The notes under the pieces are model-generated. The model did no database searches and was not told the DNA's origin. It saw only the letters and a program-made list of their open reading frames with translations. This document shows, piece after piece, positions 52,934-61,963 of a stretch of 64,000 bases of DNA; position 1 is the stretch's first letter; every line of letters begins with the position of its first letter. Origin of the DNA: Burkholderiales bacterium (GTDB lineage Bacteria; Pseudomonadota; Gammaproteobacteria; Burkholderiales; Nitrosomonadaceae); NCBI GenBank assembly GCA_024235755.1, contig JACKLV010000001.1:223805-287804 (forward strand), read 5' to 3'. The position numbers and the translations under genes are program-made.

Positions 52934-53124
52934 TGATCAGTCCTCAGCGCTTCCAGATTACCTTCCCACTTTAATTTCCCGCGAAGATGCTTAATCTTCT
53001 TTTGGTTTTCAAGTAGGATTAATGATTTGAGCGCAAGCTCGACCGCCTCGCGTTTGGTTTTGACACCCGTTAAACACATGGCGTCATTCATTAGCTCATC
53101 GTCAATAACAATATTGGTACGCAT
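52930..53124 (-). CDS. vapB: VapB-type antitoxin
   Basis: A 64-residue antitoxin: an N-terminal ribbon-helix-helix DNA-binding part (MRTNIVIDDELMNDAM, KTKREAVELALKSLI) and a C-terminal toxin-binding tail. It overlaps the vapC remnant by 4 bp as in vapBC operons. The cognate toxin is broken, so the antitoxin is an orphan here, possibly neutralising or regulating another VapC. Confidence 0.8.
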   Translation of the reverse strand: MRTNIVIDDELMNDAMCLTGVKTKREAVELALKSLILLENQKKIKHLRGKLKWEGNLEALRTDH

Positions 53125-53312
53125 TCCAAAAATCTCATTCTATCTGTCTTCAATCTCTAAATTATACGCATCCTCGCATTCATTCTGAGACTGGAATTTG
53201 CAGCGGTTGATTGCTCACCTGCGGTCCGAACTGGAAACTGAGCTTGATTCGGTTTACTATCGCGTGATTAATTCAGTTGTCCTTAATATTATTCACTGAG
53301 AAAAATCTGTTT

Positions 53313-54665
53313 ATGTCCGTCACAAATCCCACACTCGAATCCACTGCTTCAGCAGCTTCTCCTTTCCAGCAGCGCAGTCTGCAATCCGTCTGGCATCCGT
53401 GCACGCAGATGAAGTCGCATGAAACTTTCCCGCTGGTGCCGATTGTTCGCGGCAAGGGTGTGTGGTTGTACGATGCGGACGGCAACGGCTATCTGGACGC
53501 GATCGGCTCCTGGTGGGTGAATCTGTTCGGGCATGCCAATCCGCGCATTAACGCGGCGATTAACGACCAGTTGGAAAAGGTTGAACATGTCATGCTTGCC
53601 GGGTTCACGCATGAGCCGGTAATCAAGCTGTCCGAGCGTCTGAAAGCGATCACACCGGGCGATCTCGGGCACTGTTTTTACGCCAGCGACGGCGCTTCGG
53701 CGACTGAAATTGCGCTGAAAATGAGTTTTCACTACTGGCAGCTGGCCGGAAAAACCGACAAGACGCAGTTTGTCAGCCTGCAAAACGATTATCACGGCGA
53801 GACGCTGGGCGCTCTGTCGGTCACCGATGTGGCGATTTTCAAAAACACCTACGCGCCTCTGCTGCGTCCGTGCGCGCATGTGATGACGCCGGACTGGCGT
53901 TATGCCGATAAAGGCGAATCGGCCGAAGATTATGCGCTGCGCGCCGCCGATGAGCTCGAAACGCATCTGGCGCAACACCATGCAAAAACCGCCGCATTGA
54001 TTATCGAACCGCTGGTTCAGGGTGCGATGGGCATGGGTATGTATCATCCGGTCTATCTTAAACGCGCACGGGAAATCTGCGACACCTATCAGGTGCATTT
54101 GATCACCGACGAAATCGCGGTCGGTTTCGGCCGCACCGGCACGATGTTCGCGTGCGAACAGGCCGGTATCACGCCCGATTTTCTATGCCTGGCAAAAGGA
54201 CTCAGCAGCGGTTATCTGCCGATTTCCGTGGTGCTGACAACCGACGCCGTTTACCAGAACTTCTACGGCGACACCCCTGCGCATGCCTTCCTGCACTCGC
54301 ACACGCATACCGGCAATGCACTGGCCTGCCGCGCGGCGCTGGCGGTACTCGACATTTTTGAACAGGATAATATACTTGCAACCAACAAGACCAAGGCAAC
54401 CCATCTCAATCATGCCGCCACAGCGCTGTCATCACACCCCAAAGTCAGCAATTTTCGCAATTGCGGCATGATCTGGGCGTTTGAGGTGGAAACGGAAGAC
54501 CTCCGGTTTTCTCAGCAATTTTTCCAGGCCGGTCTCAAGCAGCGTCTGCTGCTACGCCCACTGGGCAACACGGTATATTTTATGCCGCCGTATACGATTA
54601 CCGAGGATGAAATCGACCTGCTCGTCAACGGCACACTTCACATATTGGATTCTTTATGCAACTGA
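53313..54665 (+). CDS. bioA: Adenosylmethionine-8-amino-7-oxononanoate aminotransferase
   Basis: PLP enzyme that converts KAPA to DAPA in biotin synthesis, using S-adenosylmethionine as amino donor. The WHPCTQM motif near residue 30, GSWWVNLFGH, the HGETLGALS segment, ITDEIAVGFGRTG and the PLP Lys in CLAKGLSSG identify BioA. At 450 residues from the ATG at 53313 it is full length. It overlaps the next gene by 10 bp. No other bio genes are nearby. Confidence 0.94.
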   Translation: MSVTNPTLESTASAASPFQQRSLQSVWHPCTQMKSHETFPLVPIVRGKGVWLYDADGNGYLDAIGSWWVNLFGHANPRINAAINDQLEKVEHVMLAGFTHEPVIKLSERLKAITPGDLGHCFYASDGASATEIALKMSFHYWQLAGKTDKTQFVSLQNDYHGETLGALSVTDVAIFKNTYAPLLRPCAHVMTPDWRYADKGESAEDYALRAADELETHLAQHHAKTAALIIEPLVQGAMGMGMYHPVYLKRAREICDTYQVHLITDEIAVGFGRTGTMFACEQAGITPDFLCLAKGLSSGYLPISVVLTTDAVYQNFYGDTPAHAFLHSHTHTGNALACRAALAVLDIFEQDNILATNKTKATHLNHAATALSSHPKVSNFRNCGMIWAFEVETEDLRFSQQFFQAGLKQRLLLRPLGNTVYFMPPYTITEDEIDLLVNGTLHILDSLCN

Positions 54666-56068
54666 CATTCTTGGGCGCCGCGGGCGAAGTGACAGGTTCC
54701 TGCTACCTGCTGGAAACGGAGGACTGGCGTATGCTCGTCGACTGCGGCATGTTTCAGGGCGGACGCGAGGCGGACAGAAAAAACCGCACAGCATTCAATT
54801 TTGACCCGGAAACCATTGATTGCGTATTGCTCACGCACGCACACATCGACCACTCCGGCTTGCTGCCGCGATTGAGTGCCTGGGGTTTCAGAGGACCGGT
54901 TTACACCACCTCGGCAACCAACGATCTACTGCACGTGATGCTCAAGGACAGCGCCCATATTCAGGAGAAGGAAACCGAATGGCACAACAGAGCACGGCGC
55001 GGCCGGAGCCGCTCGGGCAGTTCGCTGCAGGAATACGCACCGCTGTATACTGTGGCGCAGGCGGAGAATTTTCTCAAACAACTGCGCAGCGTGAAATATA
55101 ATACCGAACACTTCCCGCTCCCCGGCGTGCGCTGCATCTTCCGCGATGCCGGTCATATTCTGGGTTCGGCCATCATCGAACTCTGGCTGACCGAGGGATC
55201 AAAAACCAAAAAAATTGTTTTTTCAGGCGATCTTGGGCAACCGGGTCACCCAATTGTGCGCGACCCCACACCGATCCATAGCGCGGACATCCTGCTGGTC
55301 GAATCCACTTACGGTAACCGGCTGCACCGCAGCATGACCGACACCCTCGATGAACTGGTTTACGCTATCAACGATACGCTCGTCGACAAAGGCGGCAATG
55401 TCATTATTCCTGCATTTACCGTTGGCCGCACCCAAGACCTGCTGTTTTTGCTGATCGATCTGTACCGCGAAGGCAGGCTCGGCGAAATGGAAATTTATGT
55501 AGACTCACCCATGGCACTGGCGGCTACCGGGATCACCATGAAACATATCGCAATGCTCGACAGGGAAAGCCAGGAAGCAATGCAGTGGATGCGCGCAAAC
55601 GATAAAAAGCCGCGCATTCAGTTTATCCAGGATGTCGAAGAATCCATGCAACTAAACATGATTCAGCGGGGCGCGATTATCATTTCCGCAAGCGGCATGT
55701 GCGATGCCGGCCGCATCAAGCATCACCTCAAATATAATCTGAACCGGCCGGAATGCAGCATTGTCATCACCGGATTTCAAGCCGCCAGGACACTTGGCCG
55801 GCGGCTCGTCGACGGCGCCAAGGTCGTCAAAATATTCGGCCAGGAAATTGCTGTCAGGGCGGATATCTACACTATCGGCGGACTGTCTGCACACGCTGAC
55901 CAGAAAGCCCTACTGGGTTGGCTCAGTCATTTCAAAAAACCGCCGATCAAAACATTTGTGGTGCATGGCGAGCCAAGCAGTGCGGCTGCACTGGCAACAG
56001 CCATTCAGGACACGCTGCAATGGCGGGATGTCGCCATACCCGCCCAGAAAGCGGTTGTCACTTTGTAA
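54656..56068 (+). CDS. MBL-fold beta-CASP ribonuclease-like protein
   Basis: A 470-residue metallo-beta-lactamase-fold protein. The metal site THAHIDHSGLLPR is near residue 60, a conserved His lies in GHILGSA and SGDLG, and a beta-CASP insertion (about 200-380) follows. GLSAHADQ completes the metal site near residue 407. This class contains RNA endo- and exonucleases such as RNase J-like and YpsH-type enzymes. The gene starts inside bioA's last codons, so translation is coupled. Confidence 0.88.
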   Translation: MQLTFLGAAGEVTGSCYLLETEDWRMLVDCGMFQGGREADRKNRTAFNFDPETIDCVLLTHAHIDHSGLLPRLSAWGFRGPVYTTSATNDLLHVMLKDSAHIQEKETEWHNRARRGRSRSGSSLQEYAPLYTVAQAENFLKQLRSVKYNTEHFPLPGVRCIFRDAGHILGSAIIELWLTEGSKTKKIVFSGDLGQPGHPIVRDPTPIHSADILLVESTYGNRLHRSMTDTLDELVYAINDTLVDKGGNVIIPAFTVGRTQDLLFLLIDLYREGRLGEMEIYVDSPMALAATGITMKHIAMLDRESQEAMQWMRANDKKPRIQFIQDVEESMQLNMIQRGAIIISASGMCDAGRIKHHLKYNLNRPECSIVITGFQAARTLGRRLVDGAKVVKIFGQEIAVRADIYTIGGLSAHADQKALLGWLSHFKKPPIKTFVVHGEPSSAAALATAIQDTLQWRDVAIPAQKAVVTL

Positions 56069-56080
56069 CACCGGACAAAC

Positions 56081-57127
56081 CTATAATCCTGCCAACGCGC
56101 TGTCCAGCGCTTCCTTGCAATCGTCCTTTTTGCCGCCCAGATCGAGCATGCCCGCAGACCGCATGCATTCGTTGTAATCGAACAGAACGTCATTTTTCTT
56201 TTGCGCGGTTTCGAGTTTGGTGGAAAGTTGCGCAATCTGATTGATTACCGCCTGCAGGTCGATATTGCTGATCGCAGCGCCGATACCGTCGAGGCTGACC
56301 TTGGTGTCATCCAGTCTTTGCAAGGATTCCTGGTTGATTCGCTTCACATGTTGTGCGATTGACTGACTGGCCTTGCTGGAATAATCCCTGAGTTCTTCGA
56401 CGTTCTGCTGGGTGATTTCGGCAAGCGCTTCTTTATAAGTTTCCAATTCGGCATGGATAAAGGTATTGATGTCGCTTTCAAAGCTGTCCAAGGCTTTATC
56501 AATCTCCTGTTTGAATCCATTCATTTTGTCTTCCAGCAGATGGTTGACATCCGTTTCAAGCCGTTTGACAACATCGCTGGAAATCTTCTCCACGGGCGCT
56601 CTGGAATCGATAATCTCACTTTTGGCTGTGCTCACACTTGTTTTGATATCATCGGCCAGGAGTCTTTGTTTGTCATCAATCTGACCGAGCGCCTGTTTCT
56701 CGTTTTCCGCCATGAGCCAGGAAATCACGATTAATTCTTTCTTTTCACGCGCGCCCAGGCCATCGACCAGTTCATCGAGCACCTCGGCGGCCACCGCTTC
56801 GTTGTTCAGATTGTTCATATAACCCAGATTGGCCGTATCGAGAAATTCCTGCAGCGTGGCATGCATTTTATCTACATTCGCCTGCGCCCTGGACATCTCC
56901 GTCGACTGCCGCATTAACTCATAAGGCAAGTAAATCACAAACAGCACCAGACAGGCCGTATAAATCGTCCATTGCAAAAACTTCGTTTTGACAAACGAAA
57001 TGTAGCCGAATAACACAAAGATCAGGAGAATCGTCGGCGTTACGATCAGCGCAATCTCAACCCAGCTTCTTTTCACCAGTTCATTCACGGAAAACAGATT
57101 CGATAACTCCGCAATATATTCATTCAT
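56081..57127 (-). CDS. Membrane protein with long coiled coil
   Basis: A 348-residue protein. Two membrane helices (about 24-44 and 53-72) are followed by a long, mostly helical Glu/Lys/Gln-rich part (about 75-320), and a Cys-containing end (ECMRSAG, KKDDCKEA). The organisation resembles a membrane-tethered coiled-coil rod. No family is recognised. It converges with the MBL gene and lies 39 nt beyond the end of ilvA. Confidence 0.55.
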   Translation of the reverse strand: MNEYIAELSNLFSVNELVKRSWVEIALIVTPTILLIFVLFGYISFVKTKFLQWTIYTACLVLFVIYLPYELMRQSTEMSRAQANVDKMHATLQEFLDTANLGYMNNLNNEAVAAEVLDELVDGLGAREKKELIVISWLMAENEKQALGQIDDKQRLLADDIKTSVSTAKSEIIDSRAPVEKISSDVVKRLETDVNHLLEDKMNGFKQEIDKALDSFESDINTFIHAELETYKEALAEITQQNVEELRDYSSKASQSIAQHVKRINQESLQRLDDTKVSLDGIGAAISNIDLQAVINQIAQLSTKLETAQKKNDVLFDYNECMRSAGMLDLGGKKDDCKEALDSALAGL

Positions 57128-57166
57128 TTTAAAGCTCTCCCCATGTATTCAAGATATGTAAATTTT

Positions 57167-58678
57167 TCAGCCCAGAAACAGCTTATACGCCGGGTTTTTA
57201 CTCTCATCCCAGTAATGGTAGCCAAGTTGATCCAGGAACGCCTTGAAATCGGATTTTTCCTCGGGCGGCACCTGAATACCGATCAGTACGCGTCCGTAAT
57301 CGGCACCATGATTACGGTAATGGAACAGGCTGATGTTCCAGTTATGACTCATGGCATTCAAAAAATTCATCAGCGCGCCGGGCCGGTCCGGAAACTCGAA
57401 CCGGTACAGTATCTCATTTTCAATTTCAGGCGCATGACCGCCGACAAGATGACGGATATGCAGCTTCGCCATTTCGTTATTGCTCAAGTCTTCGGTACTC
57501 AAACCGCTTTTTTGCAAGTCGGCAATCAGTTTCTCGGTTTCCTCCCGGTTACGCACAGAGACACCGACAAACACATGCGCTTCCTTTGGATCAGCGTACC
57601 GGTAATTAAATTCGGTAATACTTTTTGCACCCAGCAAATTGCAGAATTTTTTAAAACTACCCGGCTTTTCCGGAATGCTGACCGCCATCACGGCTTCACG
57701 GTGTTCACCGATTTCCGCGCGCTCGGATATATGGCGCAAGCGGTCAAAATTCATATTGGCGCCCGATGCTATGCCTATCAATGTTTCATGCAGAATATTC
57801 TCGCGCTCGACGTACGTCTTCAAACCGGCAATTGACAACGCGCCGGACGGCTCCAGTATACTGCGCGTATCTTCGAACACATCCTTGATTGCAGCACAGA
57901 CTGCGTCGGTATCGACCAGGATCACCTCGTCGACAAATTCACGGCACAAACGGAATGTTTCTCTGCCGACCTGTTTGACGGCCACGCCGTCGGCAAACAA
58001 TCCGACCTGACTAAGCTTGACACGGCGCTTGCTTTGTAATGAACGATACAACGCATTGGCGTCGACCGGCTCCACGCCGATGATTTTGGTTTCCGGGTAC
58101 AGTCTTTTGACATAGACGGCAATACCCGCAATCAATCCGCCACCCCCTACCGGCACAAAAATCGCATGAATTTTCCCGGTATGCTGACGCAGAATTTCCA
58201 TGCCGATGGTGCCCTGCCCGGCGATGACATCCGGGTCGTCGTACGGATGAATAAACGTCGCCTGCTGTGACTCAGTCAATTCCATTGCATGATCATAGGC
58301 ATCGTTGTACGAATCGCCATACAGTACCACGGTCGCTCCGCGCGCCATCACGGCCTGCACTTTAATCTGCGGCGTTGTCACCGGCATCACGATGGTTGCG
58401 CTGCAGCCAAGCTTTTTCGCTGCCAGCGCTACGCCCTGCGCATGATTGCCCGCGGAAGCCGCTACCACGCCCCGATTGCGCACTTCCGGTGATAATTTGA
58501 GCATTTTGTTGTAAGCACCGCGCAGTTTGAAAGAAAAAACCTGCTGCAGATCTTCGCGCTTGAGCAGCACTTGATTATGAATGCGCTCAGACAGATTCGG
58601 AATATTTTCCAGCGGCGTTTCCTCCGCCACATCGTAGACTTGTGCTGTAAGAATGCTTTCTAGATAATTTTTTTTCAT
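57167..58678 (-). CDS. ilvA: Threonine ammonia-lyase, biosynthetic
   Basis: PLP enzyme that deaminates threonine to 2-oxobutanoate, the first step toward isoleucine. The PLP Lys is in FSFKLRGAYNKM, the phosphate loop in PVGGGGLIAG, and two ACT-like regulatory domains fill about residues 325-500 (FCNLLGAKSITEFNYR, RFEFPDRPGALMNF), expected for isoleucine feedback control. I chose the Met at 58678 (MKKNYLESILTAQVY); an upstream ATG has no better ribosome site. Length about 503 residues fits the long form. Confidence 0.95.
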   Translation of the reverse strand: MKKNYLESILTAQVYDVAEETPLENIPNLSERIHNQVLLKREDLQQVFSFKLRGAYNKMLKLSPEVRNRGVVAASAGNHAQGVALAAKKLGCSATIVMPVTTPQIKVQAVMARGATVVLYGDSYNDAYDHAMELTESQQATFIHPYDDPDVIAGQGTIGMEILRQHTGKIHAIFVPVGGGGLIAGIAVYVKRLYPETKIIGVEPVDANALYRSLQSKRRVKLSQVGLFADGVAVKQVGRETFRLCREFVDEVILVDTDAVCAAIKDVFEDTRSILEPSGALSIAGLKTYVERENILHETLIGIASGANMNFDRLRHISERAEIGEHREAVMAVSIPEKPGSFKKFCNLLGAKSITEFNYRYADPKEAHVFVGVSVRNREETEKLIADLQKSGLSTEDLSNNEMAKLHIRHLVGGHAPEIENEILYRFEFPDRPGALMNFLNAMSHNWNISLFHYRNHGADYGRVLIGIQVPPEEKSDFKAFLDQLGYHYWDESKNPAYKLFLG

Positions 58679-58767
58679 AACCGCCTGGAAGAATTGCAAG
58701 GTATCAGGTTTATTATTTTAACAACGCGTGAATTTTAAGCCACAGATTTTAGCATGGCGCGGGATGA

Positions 58768-60243
58768 TCAAAAATTCATCAATTCATCACCCCAATGCGT
58801 CAACGCATCAAGTATTTCCAGCGCTTTCGCATTATCCACGCAATCATCGCGCAACCGGGCTATCTCCGCTTTGTAAGCAGTCAGCGTCAAACCATTGCCT
58901 GCCCCTTGCATCAACCGCTGGCATCGCCATTGCTGCCACCCTTGCGCTTCCTTGGGTGGCAAAGTCTCGGGCCAGTTACGGGCGCGATAACGAAACAGCA
59001 ATTCCGGCAAACGCCGGTCCTGAAAATCAAACCGGGTTTTGGCCAATTCCTGCGGCGTAGCGCGCCTGATTTGCGCGAGCAACGGCATATCGGATTGATC
59101 GATAAAACCGTCGTACAGCGCCATATCGACATCTTCGGCCGGTTCGAATGTTCTACTGCAGTAAGCAAGCGCAACCCGCTGCGTAAAATCGGTTTGCGCA
59201 CACTGACGAACAAGTTTCTTCCAATGCCGTTGGCAACTGTCAAGATCGATTTCAATATGTTCGGCCGCCTGTGCATTCAGCGTATTGCGCGGGGCAAGTG
59301 CAGGGCATTTGTTGACTTTTACCGACTTGACCGGCAACCGTTTGGCGCCTTCGGGCATATCTTCCATGCGAGTAAACAGCAGCTGGCTCAATGCTGAAAC
59401 ATCCAGATCCAAAAATTCTTCCGGATCGTAACGCAAATCGTAAACTAAAATGCTGTTCGGATTGTCGGACTCAACGACAAGCGGCATAACTAGTGTTGTA
59501 CAACCGGTTTTTGCCGGATACATACGTGAACTGTGAACCACGGGCGCATGCTGCGCCACATCAAGCAATTCGGCTGCGCGGCGTTTATAGCGCAACTGAA
59601 AAAGCCAGTGATACAGACGCGGCTGCCGCGTATGCAACAGTCGTGCCAGGCCAATTGTTGCACGCACGTCGGACAAGGCATCATGCGCGGCGCCATGCGC
59701 GATACCGTTTGCGGCGGTCAGGTCTTCAAGCCGAAAACTCGGCACCGAGTCAGCTTCATTACGTTCAGTCTGTTTGCTTAGTTCGGCTTCGCGCAACGGC
59801 CACTCTATTCCTTCAGGCCGCAACGCATAAGTCATGCGAACCAGATCGATAATATCCCAGCGTGAATTACCGTTTTGCCACTCGCGCGCATACGGATCGA
59901 AAAAATTCCGGTAAAGCGTATACCGTGTGACTTCATCGTCGAAACGCAAAGTATTGTACCCAGTACCGCAAGTGTCTGGTTGTGCCAATTCCGCATGAAT
60001 CTTACGAATGAATTCGGGCTCTGGCAATCCCTGCGCCTCAGCCAGTTGCGGTGTAATACCGGTAATCAGACAGGCGACTGGCTGCGGCAGTATATCGCGT
60101 GGCGGCTTGCAATAAACCACCAGTGGCTTGCCAATTTCATTGAATGCCTCATCCGTGCGCACCCCGGCAAATTGTACGGGACGGTCGACTCTGGGGTCTG
60201 CCCCGAATGTCTCATAATCGTGCCAAAACAGTGTTGTCGTCAT
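58768..60243 (-). CDS. sbcB: Exodeoxyribonuclease I
   Basis: A 491-residue 3'-5' single-strand DNA exonuclease of recombination and repair. The DEDDh core is visible: HDYETFGADPRVDRP (first Asp and Glu) near residue 9, and AAHDALSDVRATIGLA (His and Asp) near 185. The C-terminal SH3-like and helical domains make up the rest. It begins with an ATG and ends 89 nt before ilvA. Confidence 0.95.
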   Translation of the reverse strand: MTTTLFWHDYETFGADPRVDRPVQFAGVRTDEAFNEIGKPLVVYCKPPRDILPQPVACLITGITPQLAEAQGLPEPEFIRKIHAELAQPDTCGTGYNTLRFDDEVTRYTLYRNFFDPYAREWQNGNSRWDIIDLVRMTYALRPEGIEWPLREAELSKQTERNEADSVPSFRLEDLTAANGIAHGAAHDALSDVRATIGLARLLHTRQPRLYHWLFQLRYKRRAAELLDVAQHAPVVHSSRMYPAKTGCTTLVMPLVVESDNPNSILVYDLRYDPEEFLDLDVSALSQLLFTRMEDMPEGAKRLPVKSVKVNKCPALAPRNTLNAQAAEHIEIDLDSCQRHWKKLVRQCAQTDFTQRVALAYCSRTFEPAEDVDMALYDGFIDQSDMPLLAQIRRATPQELAKTRFDFQDRRLPELLFRYRARNWPETLPPKEAQGWQQWRCQRLMQGAGNGLTLTAYKAEIARLRDDCVDNAKALEILDALTHWGDELMNF

Positions 60244-60347
60244 TGACCGGCTTTTCCGTTTGCTATCCAGTCAAAACTGTTTTGAAATCCCGCACCAATC
60301 GCATTATAGTGATATTTTTCAAAAATGAATTAAAGGAGAAGTTCATT

Positions 60348-60731
60348 ATGGCGCGTCAACGCATCAGTTCCGGTTCTACCTTCGAGCAGGAAATCGGCTA
60401 TTCCCGGGCCGTCCGGGCCGGCGACTGGGTCATGGTATCCGGCACCACAGGGTTTGATTACAGCAAAATGACTATATCCGACGATTTGCTGGAACAAGCC
60501 GAGCAATGCTTCCAGAATATCGATGCCGCTCTGCGCGAAGCCGGCAGCAGCTTAAAAGATGTCGTGCGTGTAACCTATGTGTTACCGAATGTCGAAGATT
60601 TTCCTAAATGTTTTCCTGTGACACGCAAATATTTCGGTGACGTCCGTCCTTCGGCAATGATGCTGACAGCGGGCTTGTCCGACCCCAGAATGAAAATCGA
60701 AATCCAGGTTACCGCGTATTGTGGCGACTAA
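60348..60731 (+). CDS. RidA family protein
   Basis: A 127-residue trimeric YjgF/YER057c/UK114-family protein. The SGTTGFDY and VRVTYVLPNVEDFPK segments, with RPSAMMLTAGL, match the family; the Arg that contacts the imine substrate in RidA proper is usually in RxxVxV near the C-terminus, but this one ends KIEIQVTAYCGD, with Lys in that position, as in other RidA subfamilies. Enamine deamination is therefore not certain. AAGGAG precedes the ATG; sbcB is divergent. Confidence 0.85.
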   Translation: MARQRISSGSTFEQEIGYSRAVRAGDWVMVSGTTGFDYSKMTISDDLLEQAEQCFQNIDAALREAGSSLKDVVRVTYVLPNVEDFPKCFPVTRKYFGDVRPSAMMLTAGLSDPRMKIEIQVTAYCGD

Positions 60732-60896
60732 TCGGGCCGAACTGCTGACCGTACCGGAACAGGAACCAAACTGGCTGGCTGGTCAGCACGCCATTTTACG
60801 ATAATGGATACCAATCGACTCAATTCAACCAAGATCCCGGCAGCAGCATACGGCCACCTGCCGGACTATACTTTCAACAGTTTTACCTGAAGATGA

Positions 60897-60971
60897 TTAG
60901 AAATATTTAATCATCAAGTAAATATAACCCGGAATAAAAATACACAACGCAATAATTACTAATTTTTTCAT
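60897..60971 (-). CDS. 24-residue hydrophobic peptide
   Basis: A minus-strand frame MKKLVIIALCIFIPGYIYLM plus IKYF ends in TAA. It begins with two Lys, then forms a single membrane helix ending Lys-Tyr-Phe. GAGGGGAGAG lies 7-8 nt upstream of the ATG, an unusually strong ribosome site for a random ORF. It lies alone in 563 bp without other genes. It may be a small membrane peptide or a type I toxin-like peptide; no antisense RNA was identified. Confidence 0.5.
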   Translation of the reverse strand: MKKLVIIALCIFIPGYIYLMIKYF

Positions 60972-61294
60972 AATGTTCTCTCCCCTCGACGTTTGCTTAA
61001 AACATTTTTTTATTAAAACTCCAAGTAAAACCCATCCTGTCCGTTGCCGTCAAGCATTATCTACAGGATATCTTGTGTCTTCTACACGCCGTATCCGCTC
61101 GGCCATTCACCCATTCGCGAAGACGTAACGGCGGCAATCTGCTAATCTTGCACGTTGGGACAGGTTATCGTTGACTGATAGCCGAACACCACTACAGCCG
61201 ACTCACATTGAAATCGGTCTGATCCGGGCCTTGAATACCGGGTCATATCTATATCACTGAGATGCCATCTCTATTGTAAAAGAGGAGTGTTAAA
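60972..61294. other. Intergenic region, nothing distinct
   Basis: No gene found in about 320 bp before the hydrolase gene. It should contain the promoter of the 24-residue peptide (minus strand) and of the hydrolase (plus strand). I saw no convincing promoter, hairpin or repeat. Confidence 0.3.
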
Positions 61295-61927
61295 ATGGGC
61301 GCAGTCAAAATTTCTGCAAATGACTCGGTCGAGCTGAATGGCGAACTGGTGTTACCAAACACCGCCAGAAGCGTTGTGTTATTTGCGCACGGCAGCGGCA
61401 GCAGCCGGTTGAGTCCGCGCAACCAGTTCGTGGCGCAGATACTGCAACAACATGGTATCGGCACGCTGTTGTTCGACTTGCTGACGCACGATGAAGATCA
61501 GCAATATTCAATGCGTTTCGATATCGATCTTTTAACGCAGCGTTTGCTCGCCGCTACGATGTGGTTGCAAACCCGGCAGGATACGCAGACGCTGCCACAC
61601 GGATACTTCGGCGCAAGTACCGGCGCTGCCGCTGCGTTACAAGCCGCAGCCAAGATGGGCGCACACATTTTTGCAGTAGTTTCACGTGGCGGCCGCCCGG
61701 ATCTGACCGGTGAAGCCGCGCTGAGCACCGTTACGGCCCCAACGCTGCTGATCGTTGGCGGGGCGGATTACGGTGTCATTGAGTTGAATCAGCAGGCCTT
61801 CGCTGCACTGCAATGTGAAAAAGAATTGACACTGATTCCTGGCGCAACACATTTGTTTGAAGAACCGGGCACGCTCGAACAAGCCGCGCAGTATGCAGCC
61901 GACTGGTTTTTGAAACACCTGAAATAA
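61295..61927 (+). CDS. Dienelactone-hydrolase-like alpha/beta hydrolase
   Basis: A 210-residue alpha/beta-hydrolase. FAHGSGSSRLSPRNQFVA forms the oxyanion side, and the nucleophile elbow is GYFGASTGAAAA with Ser near residue 109. Catalytic Asp and His are likely in IVGGADYGVI and PGATHLF. Similar proteins occur beside phosphoribosyltransferases in other bacteria. The substrate is unknown. GAGGAG precedes the ATG. It lies 36 nt upstream of the dehydrogenase gene, probably co-transcribed. Confidence 0.85.
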   Translation: MGAVKISANDSVELNGELVLPNTARSVVLFAHGSGSSRLSPRNQFVAQILQQHGIGTLLFDLLTHDEDQQYSMRFDIDLLTQRLLAATMWLQTRQDTQTLPHGYFGASTGAAAALQAAAKMGAHIFAVVSRGGRPDLTGEAALSTVTAPTLLIVGGADYGVIELNQQAFAALQCEKELTLIPGATHLFEEPGTLEQAAQYAADWFLKHLK

Positions 61928-61963
61928 TCATTTTTAACTATCAAATTCGCAAAGGATTGTTTG

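Noticed and set aside
53349..54098. Long open frame antisense to bioA (249 codons)
   Set aside because: It lies wholly opposite bioA, in high-GC codon-biased sequence that often leaves an open complementary frame, and has no recognisable domain or ribosome site.
57143..57835. Long plus-strand frame opposite ilvA (230 codons)
   Set aside because: It mirrors the ilvA coding sequence and its product looks unlike any protein family; treated as a shadow.
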